Shown piece by piece: positions 31,517 through 42,374 of a stretch of 64,000 nt of DNA. Position 1 is the stretch's first letter. The number at the start of each line of letters is the position of its first letter. The stretch is taken from positions 26,591,267 to 26,655,266 of the forward strand of contig NC_056051.1 in assembly GCF_004379255.2 (NCBI RefSeq). The letters run 5' to 3'. The notes beneath the pieces were generated by a model. That model searched no databases, was not told where the DNA came from, and saw nothing but the letters and a program-made list of their open reading frames with translations. The DNA comes from Salvia splendens (Eukaryota > Streptophyta > Magnoliopsida > Lamiales > Lamiaceae). A program made the position numbers and the translations under genes.

Positions 31517-32449
31517 TGATGATGTGGCGAATTTTTGATGGGAATAAATGCAAGTAATAAACGATCACAACACGGGAAATTACGTGGTTCGATTTACTGA
31601 GGTAAATCTACGTCCACGGGAAGAAGAGAGGGCAAATTTGTATTGCTTGGTCTCGCTTACAGATTACAATACTGATTTGCTATAAGATTCAGGATCTAGA
31701 GAGCTTAACCCTCGTCTATCTGATCTATGTTCTATTTATACATTCGAACTAAGATCGTGGTTTGCAACCCTGGTAGTGGGGTTGATAACTGCTTAATACC
31801 ACTAAATAGATCGTGGGTGTAGTGGAGGTCGTGGAGATCCTGCATGGGTCCACTATTTCCTTGTTCGGTCGAATACTGAGACCGAACTGCTGAACTTTGC
31901 CGATCAGCTTTTGCCGATCTGAGAGTTGAGCTCGATTGGTCGGCTTTTACCGAGCTATGGGCTGTGACCGAACTCTTTGGTTGTGCCGATCTGAGAGTTG
32001 AGCTCGATTGGTCGGCTTTTACCGAGCTATAGGCTGTGACCGAACTCTTTGGTTGTGCCGAACTGATACTCTTTCTTGGGTTTTGGGCTGATGGGCCGTC
32101 ACTGCTATTGGGCTCGCAATTATTGTTTAGTTGTTTAGTTCGTATCCCATCAACCACTAAATAGATCGTGGGTGTAGTCGAGGTCGTGGAGATCCTGCAT
32201 GGGTCCACTATCTCCTTGTTCGGTCGAATACTGAGACCGAACTGCTGAGACCGAACTGCTGAACTTTGCCGATCAGCTTTTGCCGATCTGAGAGTTGAGC
32301 TCGATTGGTCGGCTTTTACCGAGCTATAGGCTGTGACCGAACTCTTTGGTTGTGCCGAACTGATACTCTTTCTTGGGTTTTGGGCTGATGGGCCGTCACT
32401 GCTATTGGGCTCGCAATTATTGTTTAGTTGTTTAGTTCGTATCCCATCA
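31517..32449 (-). repeat. 5' LTR of the Tat element, internally duplicated (933 bp)
   Basis: The inner 636 bp (31517-32152) is a complete LTR ending CCCATCA. A second partial copy (32153-32449) starts in mid-LTR at ACCACTAAATAG and ends at the same CCCATCA before the ATCGG duplication. The inner copy also has a tandem duplication of about 70 bp (GTGCCGATCTGAGAGTTGAG, from about 31915 and again from 31984). TATAAATA is at 31733-31740 (minus). The duplicated parts fall in U3, the enhancer side. Confidence 0.88.
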
Positions 32450-32701
32450 ATCGGCTATAATAAAATATACTGTAGTAAGAAAAGCATACGCATGATTAAA
32501 TACCACTTTTAGCTTGAGAAGCTCTTTGTTACTTGTTGAAATATGAGGAGGGAGATTTAGATGCATGTACTTGAGACTTTGAAACGCCTTTCCAAATCTT
32601 ATCACAGATTGTATGCAATGATGCTTACTTGCATTTATAAAGTTTATGTATGCTACATAAGTGAATCATTAATCATTCCTTTGTAGTGAGTTCTCATAAC
32701 T

Positions 32702-32846
32702 GTATACCAATCCGTCTATTTTCTAAAAATAGGAACTTTAGAAATATCATGAATTTTAATATAAAATTAGTAAAGTGTATATCAATCTGTCTGTTTTCTA
32801 AAAATAGAAACTTTAGAAATATCATGAATTTTAATATAAAATTAGT
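32702..32846. repeat. 75-bp tandem duplication
   Basis: GTATACCAATCCGTCTATTT (32702) and GTATATCAATCTGTCTGTTT (32777) begin two copies of the same segment, each ending ATATAAAATTAGT. Confidence 0.85.
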
Positions 32847-32869
32847 GATTTTATAATTCCAGCCGGCCG

Positions 32870-33850
32870 GGTACGTTGTTTTGGCGTATTCTTTTGCCAA
32901 AAAAGTGATTTTTGACGGGAGATTAAAGGAGAAAAAGCCTAGGGTTCAATCTATTCGACACCTACCGCCTCCTACACTCACACACACCCCCAAGAACACC
33001 TTTGAGAGAGAGATTTGGAGATTGAAGACTCCACATCGGAAGATTGAAGCTTCACTTCATAGATCGATCTCACAGGAGTACTTAGTATCTTTTATTCATG
33101 TATTTGTTGGATTCCTATGTGTTGAACATGGTTTTCGTCATGAACATGAGTAGCTAAACCCTTTTTGTAGAATTCTTGGTGATGATGCACTAATTTTATA
33201 GTTTTTATTCAATCAATTTTGTTCTTACCTTGCGCTTGTAGTTATTTGATTATTCTTGGGTTTATTCATTTCAATTGCTTGATCACCATTTGATTGTGTA
33301 GGATTAATTAGATTAATCGGGAGATGAAATAATTAATCTGGAAAGAAGAATAATTCACACATTAATCCAATAAAACTCGGGAGAGTTGAGGTTTTGAGTG
33401 AGGTCTTTGATCTCATCGTTCTTTTAGGAGTTAGGGGTTTTAGGATTAGAAGAGGACTTCAATTCTAGCACCTAATCTACAGGTTTCTCACCTCGGGAGG
33501 GGGTTTAATCTATAATTGTGATCGACTTAATAACTCTAGGGACACCAAAAGGTAAGGCAAATAGATAGGATAAGAGCTTGGAATTGTGCATCGGATCCTT
33601 GAGTTCTACATTTTTCTCCATATTATCTTTTCACACCTTGTTCACTTGTTTTCATTTGTTTACTTGCTTATTATATGTTTTTAGTAGTGTTAGAACAAAA
33701 CCAAATCTTTTCCGATTATCTAGATAGTAGTCGACGTTTGTTCGTGGTAGTTAAGTTGATACAAATTTGTCTCTGTGGGATACGATATTTTTGCTTGCTA
33801 ATTGCTACACTAGCCACATACACTTTCGAGTATTACTTTGTTAAAATAAG
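32870..33850. mobile_element. LTR-like remnant, boundaries not found
   Basis: The stretch has the texture of a plant LTR: ATGAACATGAGTAGCTAAAC near 33143, CTCGGGAG-type repeats at 33310-33500, and CTCTGTGGGATACGATATTT near 33770, a motif class common close to LTR ends. It has no coding capacity and no internal retrotransposon domain. I could not find a TG...CA pair with a target duplication, so this is a tentative call. Confidence 0.35.
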
Positions 33851-36130
33851 TTGACTCAAATGCTCATAGTGAAATTTGTGGATCGACCGACCTACCTACC
33901 TACCTAGAACATACATGGAAATCAAAAAAGGAAACGGTGGCCGCCCTCTATAATTTTAACTTATATGTACTATATAACTAGGCCTAATATTTTATTTCCT
34001 TCACATGTTGAATTGTACTAATGCCTTGGTTAAAGTTAATGTTTTTGTGCATAAATATTGTGTTAAATATTACTATTCTTATGATTAAAATGATAATTTT
34101 TAAAAGTCACTATTTTGGTTATAAATAGATAGATTTTTATTAGAGATTCCTATATCCTAAGTCCTAACTGACACCTAATCAATCATTTAATACATTAACA
34201 CAGATAATTATTTAATTAACATATTAGGATTAGATATGTACAAGAATATGGCCCAATGCAGGTGAACAATGATCAGGCCCAATCAAGTTGGGGTAATGAT
34301 TATGAAGCTTATTATTAAATGTTTGTATGTTTATTTTTTAACATCGAATGGATTCTGGATGTATCCAAAAATAAAAGTAATTTATTTGGGCATGGAGAAT
34401 CTAGAGATTAGATTATGATGCTCCAATATTAATTTTCAATACAACAGCTAAGTGATGTGATGTATTATTAAAAATAATTGGCAATAGTATATGATTATCA
34501 CATTAGGGTATTATGGGTGAAACAATTTCAAAATTAAAAAGAAAAGAATTGGGATTTTCTAGATTCTAGGTTTTTGAACATATCTATATTAGGATAAAAA
34601 GGTGGAACTTCATAATTGTGTAATAATGGTGGTCACATTACTCAAGCCTCCTCGAAAAACCAGTACATGCATTATACTTTTACATGAAAAGTAAGAAATG
34701 ACAAATATTTGCCTTTTGCATTAAAGTACTCCTTACATGTTATGTCAATAGCATAAAATGGAGCACATAAATTTGTAATAAAAATTTACATGAGAGAAAG
34801 GATTATTGAAAATTTGAATATGCTATACAAAAGCCTATCTAGTGAAAGAAGGAGATTTCATAATATGCCCTATTTCACTTTAAAAATACCTAACTTAAAA
34901 AATCAATTTATGTCTCATCACATGATCTATGTTTGTGAAACTCAAACTTGCATATCTTTGTTCTCAAGAATACACAATTCATTGGTAGACCATCATCAAG
35001 AAAACAAGAAATGTCAATTGGTATGGTAAGTTTATTCAATTATTATGAATTAATATTATCAATTGCAATTTCCGTTTCTTTGCTAAATCCTATTATCATC
35101 GCTACATCCCAGCAAACGGGCTTCATTGTAAGCTTGTGACTAAATGGGCCTATAATACTTAGCCCAAATTGACTAAAGATTCTAGACGGCCCGGCCCGTT
35201 AAAGTTGGAATCAAAAGTCACGAGGGGAATCAGATCCGTTGATATATATCCAGGTCACCAATAATTGGCGCTAAAATCTCAAATTCCATATCGAAATATT
35301 TAGCTGCCCGAAAATTCTTTACGGGCAGTTTTGAAAATCCCCTTCCAATTCCCACTAAGATTCCCAAGTAGCATGGGAAGTAATGTCAATCCGGGTTCGG
35401 TTCGAAAGCGGTGGTTCCGGTTTTGAAAAAGTTCAAATGGGAGTCATATCTGAGAAGATATTTGGTGGTTCCCGTTTTGAACCGAAAATGGAGGTTTCTA
35501 TTCAGGATTTTTTTCCTTGATTTTACAATGATTTCTCTCGGCTTCATAAAATTATTTAGATTTTTTAGGCCTAAAATTGAAGGTTAATGATTGATTCACA
35601 GTTCAAAAATACTGTAATAGACCAATAAAATGATAAGTCAGTTTTGGTTAGGCATGTTAAGGCCGGTTATGGTTTAAAAATCAAAATGGTCAATCTGACA
35701 ATTGGTCGAACGCTGTTTAATCGTACATCACTAAGCATGGGTCTTTTTCTTCCTTTTCATTCTCAATCTACTATACAATTGTAATAACTCGAACTTGTGA
35801 CTTATTGATTAAAGGATAAGCGTCTTGCTTAGTAAGACGTGTTCCATCGTCAACTTAATTAGCATAGGTTAACATTCGTTGTAACTTGTAAGGTCATAAA
35901 ATTATCATGTTTCCGTTCTCTTTTTCTAGTTAATCCTCTTTCACACAACCTCAATTTCAATTATCATATAATGTTCGATTATACGCAAAATCACAACTCG
36001 TACAACAATTTCGAACAATATTAGTATTTTTTTTCAATCAATTTTTAACCTTACGAGATATGGATTGTAAATTGGCATTCCCAAAGAAATAGTTAGGTCT
36101 AAAATAAACAATTTTCCCTCCTTTTTCCCC
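33851..36130. other. intergenic, no gene recognised
   Basis: AT-rich. A (CTAC)n run lies near 33893. At about 35390-35500 GGGTTCGGTTCG and CGTTTTGAACCG are hAT-terminus-like, without clear borders. ATTGGCGC at about 35265 matches an E2F-type core. Confidence 0.45.
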
Positions 36131-36132
36131 CA

Positions 36133-36140
36133 TATAAAAA
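36133..36140 (+). promoter_or_regulatory. TATA box of the SMR gene
   Basis: TATAAAAA follows a pyrimidine-rich stretch 199 bp before the start codon. A CT-rich leader, typical of a 5'UTR, follows. Confidence 0.6.
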
Positions 36141-36331
36141 CCCACATTGCCCTCTCATTTTGCCGCCATCACTTCTCTTCCCTTCTCTTCATTCAAAGTT
36201 TTTCCTTTTCAATTCCTCTCAACTCAGAAAAACCCTTTCCCCTTTCCTCCCCAAAAATTTCCCCTAAAAATCCCACCTTTTCCCCCTTTTCTCTCCCAAA
36301 ATTCGATCTCCGATTTCTCCAATTCCACGAC

Positions 36332-36631
36332 ATGGGTTTCTCCAAAAAGCTGGAACTCGCCAAGGAATCTGATGCCAAGAAATGGGTCATCGCCGGAATC
36401 GCGATCCGCGCGCCTCTGAAGCCGGTTTCCACGAAGCCCAGAGACGGCGGCGGCGAGGACGGGGAGGAGTCCACCACGCCAACGGCGCGTGAGTCGAGGA
36501 TACCGGAGAAGTCCGCCTGCCCGGCGCCGCCGAGGAAACGGCGCCCGGCGTCGGCGTGCCAGGTGGCGAGGGAGTTTTTTATTCCGCCGGATTTGGAATC
36601 GGTTTTCATCCGCCGCCCCGCCGCAAACTGA
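36332..36631 (+). CDS. SIAMESE-related cyclin-dependent kinase inhibitor, SMR6/7-like
   Basis: A single-exon protein of 99 residues. The N terminus MGFSKKLEL followed by [16 protein letters not shown] resembles the SMR6 group. The family-defining motifs come in order: [19 protein letters not shown] (about 48-66), the basic PRKRRP, and the C-terminal [13 protein letters not shown]. Plant SIM/SMR proteins bind CDK-cyclin complexes in the nucleus, block mitosis and promote the switch to endoreduplication, often after stress or DNA damage. The ATG has good context (CGACATGG). The coding region is strongly GC-rich compared with its AT-rich surroundings. The length fits the family. SMR6 versus SMR7 cannot be settled without a tree. 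Confidence 0.85.
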   Translation: MGFSKKLELAKESDAKKWVIAGIAIRAPLKPVSTKPRDGGGEDGEESTTPTARESRIPEKSACPAPPRKRRPASACQVAREFFIPPDLESVFIRRPAAN

Positions 36632-36698
36632 TGGCTTTTTTTTCAAGGTTGATTTGTTGGCTTAATTTGGATCCATTTTTTTTATAAAAAACATATAC

Positions 36699-36733
36699 TA
36701 GTATTAGTATTAGTATTAGTATTAGTATTAGTT
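36699..36733. repeat. (TAGTAT)n hexanucleotide microsatellite
   Basis: About six AGTATT units lie 70 bp after the SMR stop, within the likely 3'UTR. Confidence 0.9.
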
Positions 36734-37117
36734 TAGATTTTAGCTGTAGTTTTTAGTTAGTGATATATAAATAGTTAAGTACAGTAGATTTGTGGTATTA
36801 ATCACTAGTAAGTATATGGATCTTTTTATCGTTTTGCTGCTAGCTCGAAATTAAAGTTTAGTTCTGGTGATGAATTTCTTTCTCTTTTCTTTTTTTTTTA
36901 TTGTTTCTTGAATGGATGTCTGTTTTAACTGCAGAAATTGCATCATGCAGCTTTTGGTTTGGTGTTTATTTTGAGAATTATTGGGGTTTTTTTACATCCA
37001 CGAGCGTGTGCACCAATTTGATTTGATGGATGGTTTCATTTGACTTTGTTATACTCAATTTGTAATGAGAAAATAGTCATTTTATGACTTCTGTTTTTTA
37101 AATTAAAATATGAAATT

Positions 37118-37340
37118 CTCTTTCCGTCCCCAAAGAATATAAACTTTGAGTTCGACATGAATTTTAATGTAAAATTGGTAAAGTAAGAGAGGGAGAGACA
37201 AAAAGTAATTAAAGTATTAGTAGTGGTAAAATGGTCTCATTTCCTTAGAGAGAAAAAAGTTTTCAAAATTAGAAAGTGCATATTCTTGTGGAATGGATTA
37301 AAAATGAAAGAACGCATATTCTTATGAGACAGAGGGAGTA
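37118..37340. mobile_element. Stowaway-like MITE
   Basis: The left end CTCTTTCCGTCCCCAAAG and right end ATGAGACAGAGGGAGTA match the CTCCCTCCGTCCC-type terminus. 223 bp, non-coding, AT-rich centre. Confidence 0.65.
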
Positions 37341-40300
37341 TACAGTAGTACTTTTTTTCTACATTAATTGTCATATTTATATACAAAATGACTTTTTTAT
37401 ATGAGTATTCAAAAGTACGTTGTTTTACTAGTAAAATAATAGTAAAATTTAATTTAATTAAACAGGAGTAACATTTTTTACTCGAATGAAACAATTACGA
37501 ATTATTGAAACTATATAGGAGTACTATAATTGATTAGAATATGATTAACTTTTGTGACTTAAATGACTAGTATTAATTATTTTTAAAACATTCAAAATTT
37601 TCAATTTTGTGTTTCGTGTTGTAGCACACTAGCACTAACCACATGATAAATAAAAATATTATTGATCATTTTAAAAAACTGAAAAGGAACCTACAAGATT
37701 TTTTAGGTTATGTTTGCCTAATGATGATACAAATATGAAATATGTGAGGGTGTCTTTGAGTTAATGGATCTGAAATTGTAAAGTTTTACATAAAATCCAC
37801 TCATTATGTAGATTTCTAAACTATTTAAGGGTAATGACATTTCAATTGTTCAGAAAAATACCTAAACCTAAACACTTAAATTTAAAGCTTTCATTTTAAA
37901 TCGATTTTAAAATGCAATTTCACAATCATTTCCAAACATTCAGACATTAAACAGACATACATATTTATATAAACCATTGCATTGTATATCAGTCACAGGA
38001 ATTACACACAGATAGCATTTACTCACACATACAGATGAAGTACACAATGCTACAGAAACAATAATGAAAAATATTACTAGTATACATTATATTAACATTT
38101 GATGAATAAATATCGATTGTTTCTTTAACTATTTTTATGAGAGAACCCCCAATTTATCCAAGCAATGAATTTCAAATGAGTCGAATTTTAGGCAGGCTTT
38201 AAATTATCTGATCACATCAACTAATCTAAATAAAATAATTAGTACCTTATTTCTAATCATTCAAACTCACCAAATATATTATCAGCTTATTGCTTATAAA
38301 ATCACAAAGAACAAGTTATTTTCAATTTGTCCTGTCCCATTCAGAATTTAAATAATAAATTAAAATATTTTAAAATTTTGCAATAGTCTCATCTGACTTA
38401 TTTTATTTTATTTTTTCAATAGTTACAGTTGAAAAAGTGATAGTCTCGATATGACTCAGGCCACTGAATATCGATGGGTGGAAACATCATTTTAATGTTT
38501 TTTCATTTTTTTTCAATTTTGAAATAAATTTCGTTTCTTTGAATTCAGGTAAGGTTAGATCAATCTTGCGTTTTGATTGAGTTTAATTTATTTTGCATAC
38601 ATAATAAAAAAAAACTGATTCTGTTTTTTAACTTATTAAATTTTACTAATCCAAATAAGAAACAATATCATAATTTATATTTTAAATGATAAAAACGGTA
38701 CATAATATAATGTTTTTAGACAACTAATGACATAACAATATTTAGAGGTAACCTATCACACGACTTATTATAATTTCTTAGCACTAATTTCACATTGTCA
38801 ATTAATTAACTGAATTGAAAAACAGAATAAGGAATCCAAAAAATCAAACATGGAGTATAATAGGAGTAACAATTTATTAGACAAATAAAAATATAAATTA
38901 ATTAAGTTAAAAATTATAACAACACAAACACATATTTTAATAGAATACTTTGGATCTATATTACTACGGAGTACTACAAAAGAGAGCAATCACATATTGT
39001 GCTTATTGTGAGAGTACTATGGGGCCTACTTAATACTACTACATATTCATCCACATTTTGCGTGTATTCCATTTACTCAAAACAATTGTATTATAGTATA
39101 ATTGGGAATTTTAACACTTTCCAAATTTTTATTCAAAATTTAAAAAATTCAAGATACATTATGATTTATAGAAAATTAATCCAATATTAGTAGTGATAAA
39201 GAATGCCCGCCTCTCACCCTCACCATCCAGTTAGGACAAAGGCTCTGGACTATCTCATCCTCTCATCCTCGTAAGTTGTAATATGATTAAATGTAGAAAA
39301 TAGAAAAATAAAATAAAAAAGGACAAGGCCAGTTAATAATTGGGAATCTCATAAAAATGAGAATCCTATGTGGGGTAGTACTTATTTAAATAAATTGGTG
39401 ACATCAATGCACTGTTATCTACAGTCGATTGTAATAGGCCCACATTATTCTTCATGATTATAACTTTTGGTAAGTATTGTAAATTACAAGGTTTATTATT
39501 TAGGTGCTTACACAGATCACTACATACGGCGGAGAGGATGAGAACCACCTCTCCCACATTTTGTACTATTTGACTGACTCAGCACGGATTTTAAGACAGG
39601 TAAAGGAAAGTGTGTTAAAAAAATTAATGGAATTAAAGATCTAACTTTATATATTAGTTTTATAATAAAATGTGTGTGAAACGAGTTAGTGAAATTTGGG
39701 ATCTACTTACCATTTATAATAAAAGTGAACTTTTATTGTGGACGGACTAAAATAGCAAATATGGACACTTAATGTGGGACGAGATAGTATCACTCTTTGA
39801 GAATAAATTGTTGAAAATATAATAAAGTTTTGTCAAATTTTATCTTATAATTGAATCAACTATATATGTAATATTACTAACTGTTATAAATTACTATTTC
39901 ACAAAAAAAATATTATAGGATAATGGCAAACAAATTTAAACCTTACGTGACTTTCAGACTGATTGTGAATTGCCAGACAAATAAGAATTTGACTAAATTT
40001 CATGATTTATCTGGCAATTTATCTTTTTATTTCTATTTTAACAAATGTACTAATTGTAATAAAATACATACGAATTACTATCTCCTTAATTACTTAATTA
40101 TAGTATTATACTATTAGCTTAGATTGCTTACGATTCTCGTTTATCTAACACCAATTCAACCTTATAAATATCCCGATTATTTTCTCCTATATTTTGAGCA
40201 TTGAGGGGACAATAAATGTACAAACCTGAGTATTGAACGAATAAAACAAGCTAAAATTTCACAAAAGTCGTCTATACATATCCACAACAACAATATAAGT

Positions 40301-40790
40301 ATATTTTTGTATTAATTATTACAACCTTAACTGATCCTATTGATAGTTAATACGTGGAAAAGAAACCTAGAAGATAATAATAACATAACATGGGATCATC
40401 TCTTATATGACATACGCTTAACCAAATTATTAGAACCGTCGCTAAAAATTAACATGTTTTTTCATGGACATATGCAGTACTGTTTACGATTAAATTTTAA
40501 TCGAATCGTGGCTAATCCATCCATATTTTATAAATTTAGCCCCACAAAGTCCAACTTGAGTTTAGTTAGCTCACCAAGTTCACATCAAACTTCACAACTA
40601 AAGCATCGAAAAAGCAATGGCACTATAAAAAACAAAAAAAAAATCAAGCACTGAAAAATGAGAGGATGAGCTCAAAATTTGAAGCCAAACATACCCTAAT
40701 TGAATAATTTGATGAGCCAACGAACAGAGCCGGGTCAGGCCCATACCCAAGCTGGAAAAATTGTAACCTGCCCGGGCTGCCCGTAGAATA
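37341..40790. other. intergenic, AT-rich; one decayed MITE-like stretch
   Basis: No gene recognised. Around 39575-39795, CACGGATTTTAAGACAGG at one side and GTGGGACGAGATAGTA at the other look like a worn Stowaway-like element. The small open frames here have no family signal. Confidence 0.45.
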
Positions 40791-40828
40791 TTGGCGGGAA
40801 GGGAAGTGAGATTTGGAGTTGGCGCCAA
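40791..40828. promoter_or_regulatory. pair of E2F-type sites without an adjacent gene
   Basis: TTGGCGGGAA (40791-40800; complement TTCCCGCCAA) and the palindrome TTGGCGCCAA (40819-40828) are both strong matches to plant E2F elements, which usually sit just upstream of S-phase genes. No coding start follows on either strand, and a PIF/Harbinger element lies 170 bp to the right. Confidence 0.45.
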
Positions 40829-41001
40829 AGAGAGGAGTATAATCCGCAAAAGGCGGTGATTATTCTCTCATTGCTGTGCACCTGCACTCCACCCAATCAC
40901 AATCTCTATCGGGTGTAGGAAGTTCGATACTATCAAAGCATTAATCCACTAGCGTTTTGTTGTGTTGTATCCTTGTACTACTAATATTAATTTCAATATT
41001 A

Positions 41002-41615
41002 AGAATGGAGCGCTCCGGGGCGATGCGTGACGCCCACTAGCCGGCCCGCTAGTGGGATTCGTCACGCTGACTCAATAATTCATTTTTTAAAATTCGAATT
41101 AAAATATAAAAAAAAATTAAACTCCAAACGGTAATGTTACCGTTTTATAGCCGTTTTTCAAAAATTTTTTTATTTTTTACACTATAAATACTCCTATTTA
41201 TATCATACCCGAATCCCCCGGAAGCTCAACCGCAAGTAGTCCGCCGCGAAGTGGAGCGCATCCGTCTATACAAGAACGGTTGTCTATTCGGGCAAGGACA
41301 CGCAACTCTAGCGCCCACGCCCAACTCCAAGAGGATCTAATTGAGCACATTTGGGAAAACTTTGGCGGAGGAAATTAAATTATGTCTTTTTCTATTTTTT
41401 TAAATTTTAAGTTGTAATGTTATTTTAATTTTAATTAAGTGTGTTTTTTATTTGAATTTGTTGGAAATAAAAAATAAAAAAATGAAATTGAATGAATAGT
41501 AATTTAAGGGACGGAGGGTTGCAGGTTCCCTTAGTTAAGGGATGGAGTAAAAAAGTACAGTGGGACCCGCAAATAGTGTTGTAAGGACGGTATAGTGACA
41601 GCTTTGTGGATGACC
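41002..41615 (+). mobile_element. PIF/Harbinger element, copy 2 (deletion derivative with transposase tail)
   Basis: The right end is GGATGACC, next to TTA (41616-41618); TTA also lies at 40999-41001, giving the target duplication. The subterminal GATGCGTGACGCCCACTAG and the 3' GGGACGGAGGGTTGCAGG match copies 1 and 3. The left terminus has diverged (AGAATGGAGCGCTCC). Of the coding content only the transposase C terminus remains. Confidence 0.75.
41208..41378 (+). pseudogene. Harbinger-type (HARBI1/ALP1-like) transposase, C-terminal fragment
   Basis: A 56-residue open segment ends SSAHAQLQEDLIEHIWENFG, then GGN and TAA. HAQLQ.DLIEHIW is the recurrent C terminus of plant PIF/Harbinger DDE nucleases and their domesticated ALP1 relatives. 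The DDE core is missing because the element has an internal deletion, so no activity is expected. It identifies the mother element of the three copies. Confidence 0.7.
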
Positions 41616-41618
41616 TTA

Positions 41619-42374
41619 ATATCATTTTTATAAAATGAGTGTGCAAAAGTGACCGAGACTCCTAATAGCGGACGAATGGAGTACTATTTTCTGCATATTC
41701 TAATGGAATCAAACAAGAAATATCTTATGATCAATTTTATGTTTAGTAAGTAGAGTAGTATATATTCCATTTGTTCCGTGTTACTTGAATAAATTTTTTT
41801 TAGGCAATAATTTTAAAAATGGTGTTAAATGACTATGTTAACATAGAATAAAATAAGAAAATTTAAATCTGTTATTTTTTTAAATCATAAATATAAATAA
41901 CTCAGTAACATAAAATCGTCCACATTCATGGAATACGACTACAATAATTTAGGGTAATTTAGGGCAGAGGGGCGCAATATTCTCTTTTTATTTGATCGTA
42001 AAAAATATTGCATAAAATCTCATACGGAGTATAAAAAGAAGGTGCTTCGTTTTAAGCTACATATTATATCCATGACGTAGTATATAAAATCCAAAAAATC
42101 AACATTAACTAATACATAGTGGAGCTTTGTAGCTTGGTTTATCAATGACTTTGGTTTAAAGCAAAAAGATTAGTGTGCTTCCAAACCTAGTAAAAAAACA
42201 AGCAACGTAGACTTGTTGTTCTTCCATTTGTTCCTTTATCTGAATGTTAGAACAAAGAGCAACTCCCTCTGCTGCTACAACTGCCAAATCTACTAAACAA
42301 AGTACCCAAGTAAGACGAAAAGTAAAATAAACGCCTACCGCGTTGATATCTACAACGCGGGAGGAGTGCTCAAC
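41619..42374. other. intergenic between PIF/Harbinger copy 2 and GPAA1
   Basis: AT-rich; probably includes the GPAA1 3'UTR on the minus strand close to 42375. No other feature recognised. Confidence 0.5.

Larger units (their letters stand above)
21323..32449 (-). mobile_element. Ty3/gypsy LTR retrotransposon, Tat lineage, nearly complete
   Basis: An 11.1-kb element, transcribed on the minus strand, is flanked by ATCGG on both sides (21318-21322 and 32450-32454). The LTRs begin TGATG and end CATCA. In its own order: 5' LTR (right), PBS, gag-protease, pol, two tandem arrays, an oppositely oriented extra gene, polypurine tract, 3' LTR (left). Pol carries a second plant-type RNase H after the usual one, a mark of the Tat lineage (Tat/Ogre/Retand relatives). 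The LTRs differ by very few substitutions in their shared part, so the insertion is young. A gag nonsense codon and another in the antisense gene make this copy probably non-autonomous unless read through. Confidence 0.93.

Noticed and set aside
32694..33153. Open frames over 32.7-33.2 kb
   Set aside because: One lies on a tandem duplication and the other on LTR-like sequence; no domain.
34790..35139. Two plus-strand frames
   Set aside because: AT-rich composition, no recognised motif, no splice context.
40340..40654. 104-codon plus-strand frame
   Set aside because: Asn/Lys/Ile-rich translation of AT-rich DNA with a poly-A-encoded tail; no family signal.
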